Below are positions 19,101 through 28,100 of a stretch of DNA of 29,016 nt, piece by piece. The notes under the pieces are model-generated. The model saw only the letters and a list, made by a program, of their open reading frames with translations. It was not told the origin of the DNA and did not search any database. Source of the DNA: DATKXO01 sp035528995 (GTDB lineage: Bacteria > Planctomycetota > Phycisphaerae > UBA1845). Each line of letters begins with the position of its first letter. Within the stretch, counting starts at the first letter, position 1. The DNA lies in the NCBI GenBank assembly GCA_035528995.1, contig DATKXO010000122.1, positions 1 through 29,016 on the forward strand, given 5' to 3'. Position numbers and translations under genes: made by a program.

Positions 19101-22100
19101 ACGTCGAAGCGGAGAATATCGTTGTCGAGGCAATCAACAAAACGGAGAAGCCGGAGTCGGGATACGCGGTCCAATCCGGTTCGGGCGGTGTGATCGACGC
19201 GCCGGCCGCGGAGAGCAACACGACCATCAACCACAGCACGAGCGTCATGGTGGGCGCCGACGCCAAGCTGCGCCTCGTCGGAGATCCCGAGCAACCCGGC
19301 AAGTTCGAGCTGACCGCGCTGAACGACGTCGAGGCCCACGACAAGGCGAAGCTGGATTCAGGCGGCGCGATCGCCATCGCCAAGGCGGCGTCGGTCATCC
19401 ACAGCGACCAGAACGACGCGACGGTCCAGATCGGTCCCCGCGCCGAGCTGACAAGCGTCGGCGACATCGATCTGGCCGCTCGCACCCAAACCCTCATCCA
19501 GACGAAGGCCGACGCCAAGACCTACGGCCTTGCCGGCGCCGCCCAAGGCCGCGCCGTATCGAGCATGGCGGCCGAGAACAAGATCGTTGTTCAAAGCGAC
19601 GCCCGGTTGCAGGCGGAGGGTGACGTCAACCTGCGGGCCGGCCGGGACGCCCAGGGCACGCCCAATGAGATCGACGTTTCCGCGCGCACCGACCTGTGGA
19701 ACAAGACCGCGCTTCCCGTCAAGACCAGTCCCCAAGCGGACGCGCAAATCAACCAGTCGAACACGATCGAGGTCCAAGCCCGCGCGGAGATCGCCAGCGT
19801 CAAGAACGTCAACCTGATCGCCGACAAGGGCAACTACACGGCCTTCGGCAAAGGGATCGGCAAGGACCTCTATCGCCAGTTGGCCCAGGAAATCCTCAAC
19901 GGCATCGGGAGCATCTTCGGCGTCAAGAAGATCTCGCTCGAGATCCACGGCGGATCCACGACCGTCAATGCGGATAGCAGCGTGACTGTGGACGGGACCG
20001 TGCGGGTCGGGATCCGGAACGAGCAGTACCTGACCATCGCGGAGGCGATCCCGGAAGGGGCGGGGATCCAGATGACTGGAAATCCCAAGCTGGACTTCAC
20101 CCAGGATCCCAGCGGCCCGGACACGATCCAACGGTTCAGCGGAAGCTGGACCGCCGAGGGGTTCCGGCCGGGCCAGTTGATCGTGGTCTCCGGTACCAGC
20201 GCCAACGACAACACGTACACGATCGCGTCGGTCGACGAAGACATCATCACGCTCGCGGACGATCTGGCGAGCACCGAGGCCCACGCGCCTTCACCTGACT
20301 TGGCGATCTACGTGGTTGCCTCCCAACAGGTTCCGGCAGCGGTCGAAATGACCGGCAGCCCGGAGCTGGAGCTGACGGAAGGTGGCGCGAATCCCGACAC
20401 GATCACGCGGTCCCAGGGGAGCTGGATCGCCGACGGCTTCAAGGAAGGCACGTTCATCCGCTTCGTAGGTTCGTCGGGTAACACGGACGCCTACGAGATC
20501 GCATCGGTCACGGACAACGTGATCGAGCTCGCGACCACAGAGGACCTGGCCGACGAGACGCTCGCTGCCCCCCAGCTCGAGGCCGTGGTGGCGCAAACCG
20601 TCCTGAACGCCCCCGTGAGTGTGCAGAACGAAACGCTCGAATTCGAGGCCAAGCGGGCCCAGATCACGCGTTCGGCCGGGAGTTGGACAGGGGACGGGTT
20701 CCAGGTGGGCGATGAAATCACCATCTCTGGCGCGGGCGCGGCCGGCAACAACAAGACCGTCACCATCGAGTCGATCGACGGCAACGTCATCCGGTTCGCG
20801 CCCGGGGAAGACCTGGTGCAAGAGGGGGCCTCACCGGCGAGCGTGACCACGCCGATCGAGATGACCCGCAGCCCCGGGATGACGCTGACGTTCGACCTGG
20901 CGGACGCCATCAACAACGTCGAGGCCAAGATCACGAGGTCGACCGGGAGCTGGCTCGACGACCGATTCAGCCCGGGCCAGACCATCGCGATTTCCGGTTC
21001 GGCAAATAACAACGGCAGCTACACGATCGCATCGGTCAGCGCGACGGTCATCGAGCTCGTGGAAGACCTGGTTCAGGCCGAGGTCGACGCCTCGCCGACG
21101 CTTGAAGCGACCTCACTCATTGAGACGTCCGGTGGCCCGACCCTGACGTTCGAGGCACGCAGCGACGACAATGCGGAGATCCACTGGTCGTCGGGGAATT
21201 GGGTCGCCGAGGGCTTCAGGCCGGACCAGACCATCCAAGTGTCTAATTCCGGTTCGAACAACGGAACGTACACCATCGCGACCGTGAACTCCACGGTGAT
21301 CGCGATCGCGGACGACGACCTGTACGATGCGACTTCGCTATCGTCGTCAGTGCTGGGGGCGGACTCGCTGGAGAAGGTCGAGACGACCGGCGCGGTCGGA
21401 CTGGAGTTCATCCCCAGCTCGGGCGGGGACCCCGCCAGGATCGTGCGAACGTCCGGGTCCTGGGGCGTCGACGGCTTCGGCCGGCAGACGGACGGCGCAT
21501 TCGAGCAGGGCCCCTACAGCCAGTTCATCAAGATCACCGGCGCCGCCGACCCGGCAAACAACGGGACGTACAGGACGGCGTCGGTCAGCCCTACGGTCAT
21601 CGAGATCGAAGCTGCCTATGACTTCAGCAGCAGCGAAACCACCGCGCCGTCCGGCGCGCACGTGCTCGCGCTCGATCAGGACGTTGTGCCGAGGGCCATC
21701 CAGGCCACCGGGGCTGGCCCGTTGCAGTTCACACCGGCGGACCCGCAGAACGGCATCCCGGCCGCGATCTCGCGGACTTCCGGGAGCTGGATCGCGGACG
21801 GCTTCGAAGCCGGCCAGTTCATCCGCGTGGACGGCTCCAGTTCGAACGACGGGACCTACCAGATCAAATCGGTCGCCGAGACCGTCATCGAACTCGAGGA
21901 CGACCTGCCGGCGTCAGGGCCCGCGACCGCCGGGGTGCAGGTGTCCAGCGTGGAGGTGCGGCCCATGGCGATCATCATCGAGGAACAAAGCGGGGGCGTG
22001 GACGATCCCGTCCTGACGGTGGAGGACCTTGCCAGAAACATCACGGACGAGATCGCGTACCTCCAGGAACTGAAGGTGGAGCACGCGGGGAATGCGGCCA

Positions 22101-25100
22101 AGATAGCCATCTACAACGCGCAGATCACTCAACTGGAGTACCAGCTCGTCGACCTGAAGCTCGTGGCTGACAGCGATCCTGGACACCCAGACAACGACCT
22201 GAACAATCAGGTCACGGCCACCCCCATCACGGGGTATCAGGTCACGTACATCAACGTGCCGCAGATCACGGCCCGGTCCGCAGATATCAACGTCGTCGGC
22301 GACGTCCTGGTCGGTTCGGGACAGCTCCAAGCGCCCGGCGACACGACGATAAAGGTCGTGAACCACAGCCCCTACTACCTGCGCGTCGGGAGTTCCGGGC
22401 CGAACCCGGAGGATCCCCGGCTGTGGATCCCGGAAGAGCAGGGCGGGCACGTCACGCTCAACGGCGTGCCGGTTGCGACCTGCGACGAGATCGACGAGCA
22501 GAACGTCGGCGCTGCCTCCGCGACGTTCAGTTTGATCGTCACCGGGGAGAACTCGGCCCAGCCGCTGATCCACGTGGAGAACACGTTCGACCCGGAGGAC
22601 TCCGAGGATGAGCGCTTCCGCGATGCGGCCGCCCCGGACATCGAAATCGTCGGCACCGTGTCCAACGTGAACGGGACCGTGAGCGTGCAGAACAACTGGG
22701 GGAGCATCTTCATCAAGACCGCCCTTACCACGTTCGAGGCCGACCCCGGGAGCAACCACCTCACGTGCGAGGATCATGGCTTGACCACGGGCGACGGCGT
22801 CTGGGTCTCCAGCACCGACGCACTGCCGGGCGGCCTTTCCGAGGACGTGAAGTACTATGTCAGGTACGTGAGCGACGACGAGATCGCCCTGCATCCCACG
22901 GAGCTCGATGCCCTCGAGGACACGAACGCCATCAACATCATCGACAGCGGCGTAGGCGTTCATAGCCTCAAGACGGGCGAAGGCAGGATCGTGGCCAAGA
23001 CCGTGGACATCGGCGCCGGCCGTGACGTGGTCATCGCTACTGACGTCGCCCACACCGGAGGCGATCCGGACGCGCAGTGGCTCGACGAACGGCAGAAGAA
23101 CGAAGCACTAAACGCAGCCGTTGCTGCCCCGGATGATACGCCGCCGAATCCCACAGACGCCACCGATGGCATGAGAGCCGGCGGGCCCGTTGTGGCCGGC
23201 AACAACGTCTTCATCACGGCTCGCATCCTGAACATCAACGGACTCGTTCAGAGCGGCCGGCCCGACCGTGCGTTCGTGCTGGATACCGGCTGGGATGCCT
23301 ACATCGCCGCCTGGGCCCAAGCCAACCCCGATGAACAGTATTACCAGTTGTCAACCAACAAGGGCGCGGTCGTCTGGGGCGTGGTCGGCGGAGCCTCGCC
23401 GAAGATTGTTGAGATGAGCGGCGTCCCGACGTTGACGTTCAGGGATCAGAGCCCGGGCAACGACACGATCACGCGGTCCCAGGGAAGCTGGATCGAAGAC
23501 GGCTTGCAGGCGGGCATGTCGGTTAACGTTTTCGGAACCGCGAGCGACAATGACGGGACCTACTTCATCAAGAGCATCAGCCCCGGGACCCTCACACTTA
23601 GCGACAGCGACGACCTGGCGGACGAGACGGTCGTCGTGTCCGCGTCGAACATTGCGGCCAGATTCAACCGCGATACAGGCGTGATCGAAGTGGACTCGGT
23701 TGCGGTCGAGGGGGGCTACATGCAGCTCACCGGCCAGATCATCAGCACCGGCATGGGGCAGCTCCGCGTCGTGGACGGCTTCGGGCACATCCAGGTGGAC
23801 AACCAGACGCAGTACCCCATCGAGCTCAAACGCCTGGATACCGGCGCGAGCACCCCGGCCCGCGTCACCGGCAGGCCGGTATTGACCTTCACGGACGGCG
23901 GAGGACTGGCCCCGGATACCATCACGCGCGATTCGGGAAGCTGGTTCCTCAACCGCTTCGAGGCGGGGCAGAAGGTCACCATCTCCGGGTCGGCCCTCAA
24001 CGACGGGATCTACACCGTCGAGTCCCTCAGCCAAGATGGAAAGGTCCTCGCACTCCAGGGCAGCGGGAACCTGAAGAACGAGCTGACGTGGTCGCCCGAC
24101 GTCGTGGTCGCGGAGATCGAGGTAACCGGCGCTCCTACACTGACGCTCCAGGACGTCTCGCTGGCTGCGGGCACTAAGGTTTTGTTCTGGGATGATCCGC
24201 ACGGCCCCGACTTGATCGTGCGCTCGACCGGCAACTGGCGAGACGACGGTTTCCGGGAGGGGCAGCTCATCACAGTTTCGTACTCGCCGGAAAACGACGG
24301 CGTGTATCAGATCGCCACCATTTCCGATGACGGAACGACCCTGGTGCTGGATGAGGTCTCTCGCCTCACCGGCCCGCCCGTTTGGGTCGATGCCGTGGTG
24401 ACCGCGGCCGACACGATCATCCGCTCGGAGGGGAGTTGGGCCGCCGACGGGTTCAAGCCCGGCCAGGTGATCGCCCTCTCCGGGTCCCAGAACGGCAACG
24501 ACGGGCTCTACGAGATCGGCAGGGTCATCGACGACGAGGCCAACAACGTCCATATCCTGGAGCTCAAGCAGGAGCTCCCCGCCGACGAGAGCAGTACGGC
24601 TTCGCCGGACTTGCGGGTTGCCGGGCGGCTCGAGGTCGCCGGAGCCCCCTCGCTGGTCCTGCAGCAAGACGCCGCGGGCGACACGGTCACCCGCTCGTCG
24701 GGGAGCTGGATCGAGGACGGCTTCCGGGAAGGCCAAGCCATCACCGTCACCGCGCCGGGCTTCAGCCAGACCTGCACCATCGCATCCCTGAGCGACGAGG
24801 TCGTGACGCTTGCCGAAGGCAACGTCCTGCCCGACATGGTGGTCTCGTCCTGGAACGAGGGGCTCGAGATCCGAGGCGAGCGAAACGACGGCATCGAAGG
24901 GACCATCATCATCACCGACATCGGCGGCGGGATACCCCGGACCGTGAAATACACGAGAATCGGCGATGAGATCCAGGTCACTGACGTCGCCGGGAACCCC
25001 CTCCCACAGCCCGAGGGGACGACTTCCAGAACCACGTCCTACGTGATAGAGGATGGGCTGCGATACTACTGGGTGCGCGCGCAGGGCAAACAGAATAAGA

Positions 25101-28100
25101 TCACCAAGTACTGGATCAAGAAATCATGGATGGGCATCGACTGGGCGGCGAAAGACCCAGGGGAACAGCCTACCCAGGTCTGGGTGGAAGCGCTGGGGCC
25201 GATCGTCCAATTGAACGACGGCACCTACGTGGGCCGGGAAACGGGGAACCACACCAACGACGGGTACGCGTACGACTTCGAGAACGTACTCTTGGATCGT
25301 CAGGTGGATATTATCTCGCGGACTGAAACCAAAGGGTGGTGGATCTTTTCCACAACCTACCACCACCTGTGGAAGATCACCCAGGACGGCTTCACGAACT
25401 TCCACACCCACAGCGTCAAGGCCGATTACCCCATCGCGATTGAGTTCACGGGCTATGACACGAGTTCGGTCATTATCAACTCGAACAAGGACGTGCTCCT
25501 CAAGGGGTCGATCGTCAGCAGGAACGGGCCCACGGTCATCACCAGCACCGACGGCGCCATCGAGCAGGTGTCCGATACGGCAATGATCATCACCAGGGAC
25601 ATCTCGCTCAGCGCGGCCAACGGGATTGGTGACGGGGAGGGAGGGCCCATCCGCGTCGACTTGCTGTCCAGCACGGTGGACGCGGTAACGGGAACGGGCG
25701 ACGTCGAGATTATCGAGCTGGACGGCGGGGTCGAGATCGGCACGGTCAGCACGCCGGACGGCAACGTCTACATCACGGCGGAGTCGGACATCGTCGCAGC
25801 CGATGAGAACTCCAAGATCACCGGCGGCCTCGTCGAACTGACGAGTCTGACGGGTGGGATCGGCACGGCCGACCTGCCGATCGTGATGGACAGCGGCGAG
25901 GCCGAAGACGACGGGCTCAGGGCCTCGGCCGTCGGCGACGTCTACCTGAAAGAGGAACACGGCGACCTCCTCCTGATCAGCGCGGAATCCCTCGCCGGGA
26001 ACGTGACCATCGAAGTCGCTGACGGCAGTCTCCTGGACCATAACACCCAACAGGAAAGGGATACCCGTACCGAAACGGAGCTGCTCGGCCTCTGGAACGA
26101 CGCGCGGCTGACCGGCGACGCGGCAGATCAAAGTGCCGAAGACAGCGTTACGGCCTTCGAGCAGAAGAAGACGCAGGAATACGAGACCTATTGGCAGTAT
26201 CGGAACGTTCGCGCCGTGGATGACGGTGCGGGCGGAATCGTCTACGAGGCCGATCCGTACGATGCGAGCTTCCAGTACCGCCTGCCGGATGACCAACGAC
26301 CGTACTATGAAGCGGAGTTCGAGGCGCAGGTCCGGGAAGAGCATCCGGACTGGACCGATCAGCAAGTGGCCGAAGAAGTCGCCAGGCGGATTGAGGGCTT
26401 TGAAGACGCAAAGACGGAGGACTTTCACCGGATCCACGAAGAGCTGGAACTTCAAGGACTCACCGATACTTACGATCCCGACTATGCCTTTACCGCCAGT
26501 GCGACCGAACAAACGGAGGTCACCGACGGTTTTTTGTGGACCGTGGAGGAACTGAAAAACTCCATTGGGTTGGGCCTGCTCAAAGAAACGTCCGATACCG
26601 AGACGCGAATCGAAGCGCCCAATGCGAAAGGGGACGATGTCACTTTGATCGCGCTCGCCGGCGGATTGGGAACGACCGCGGGATACGTCGAGTTCGTTTT
26701 CCCGGTGACCGATCTGACGGACGACGGGAAGATCGCCCTGCTGGCCGCCGAAAAGGACGATCTGACCTTCTACGACGCAAGCGGCAATCCCGTCGACCCG
26801 AGCGATCCGAGTGCGGAGAAGCTCGTCATCGCCCTGCGCGAAGACGTCGACGTCGAGGCCGGCGGGGTAATCCTGGTCGAAGCCGGCGGGAACGTGTTCT
26901 TGGGTTCGGAAAAGGACCTCAATATTGACCAGGTCCTTGCGGGCGAGAAGGTCCGCATCAAAGGGGCGGGAGGCATCTTCGATATGGCGGTGGTCGGCAC
27001 GACAAACGTCGAGGCTACCGATCTGATTCTGGAAGCTGCAACAGATAGTATCGGGAGCAGCACCGATCCGCTTTCCATTGACCTTGCCGATGACTCGACC
27101 CTGACGGCCCGATCGGGCAAGGACATCTACGTCACCGAGCAAGCGGGTGCCTTGAACGTCGACGCCGTGTTTGCCAAGGGGAACGTATGGCTTACGGTTC
27201 ACGACGGGCCGGGCAGCGGGGACGACCTCCTCATGGGCGAAGAGTCGGCGATCAAAGCCGCGGGCGGGTGGGTCACCTTGCAGGCCGGCGACGACGTCCG
27301 GATCGAGCAGGGCGCCTGGGTCCAGGCAACCGCGGCGGTTACGATCCGCGGCGATCACGCAGATGCCGACCCGGCGAGCGGCAGCAAAATACACGTGGCC
27401 GGCAGCATCTACGGCGAATCGGTCGAAATCACCGGCGGCGACGATGACGACATCGTGAGCCTGACGAACGTGATCGCCGAGACGCCCACCACGGTGCTCA
27501 CTTACGCCGGCAACGACACGATACACGTGGGTAGCAATGCTACCGCCGAGTCAAACAGCGGGGGCACCCTGAACGCCATCGACGGACTCCTGACCATCCA
27601 CGGCGGGTTGGACGACGACCAAGTCCGTGTGGATGATTCCGGCGAGGATCAAGACAACGCCGGGGTCCTGACCGCCGGCAAGCTGTTGGGCCTGGGGATG
27701 GGCCCGGACCCGGGTGCGGTCGACTGGGCGCTGGGCATCGAGTACGACGAGATTGAAGAGCTGTGGATCTCGCTCGGCTCCGGCAGCGACACCCTGGACG
27801 TGCTCGGCACCTCGGCCGTCACGGGCCTCGATGCCGGCGCCGGGGGCGATACCGTCACGGTTGGCAACACGAACGAGGAATTCGACAAAACCAGCGGCAC
27901 GCTCGACGCCCTCCAAGGGGACCTCTACATCCTTCCCCAGACCGACTCGGATACCGACGATACTGTCGTCGATACGCTGAACGTCGACGACAGCGGCTCA
28001 GTCCAGCCGGACGTCGCCGCGATCGTCGATCTGGGCGGGGGGCAGTTGAACGTATCGCAGCCGGCCGGCTTCGTGCCCGCGACGGTTGAGGAGTTCCGGC

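Larger units (their letters stand above)
11010..19650 (+). repeat. Array of ~35-40 Ala/Gly-rich solenoid repeats, ~55 residues each
   Basis: Each unit follows the pattern AGxxxGxGxAGVGxSVxxNxIDNxTxAYIG..A.V.A.xDVxVxA. Examples of the signature are LNKIDNTTRAVV (~12985), YNKIDNTVEAYV (~13318), VITNNTKAYV (~15655) and KAFLG (~18750). Signature spacing in the clearest stretch (13147-13970) is 156-171 bp, about 55 codons. The array is interrupted at ~14835-15310 by a linker with an HGF module, and by charged inserts at ~12290-12435 and ~16575-16920. The alternation suggests a beta-solenoid with glycine-rich turns. It recalls repeats of leukotoxin LktA-type filamentous adhesins (remembered similarity, not searched). 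Confidence 0.75.

Noticed and set aside
20066..24835. Regularly recurring sequence that could suggest a CRISPR array
   Set aside because: The repeats are ~70-80-codon protein modules conserved at amino-acid level within one frame, not short identical DNA repeats with unique spacers.
25124..27526. 800-codon antisense frame, with similar ones at 13358-15133 and 16331-17857
   Set aside because: These lie opposite the giant gene in the codon register that GC-rich coding DNA leaves open. Their composition (Val/Asp/Arg/Gly-rich) mirrors the sense strand and no domain is visible.
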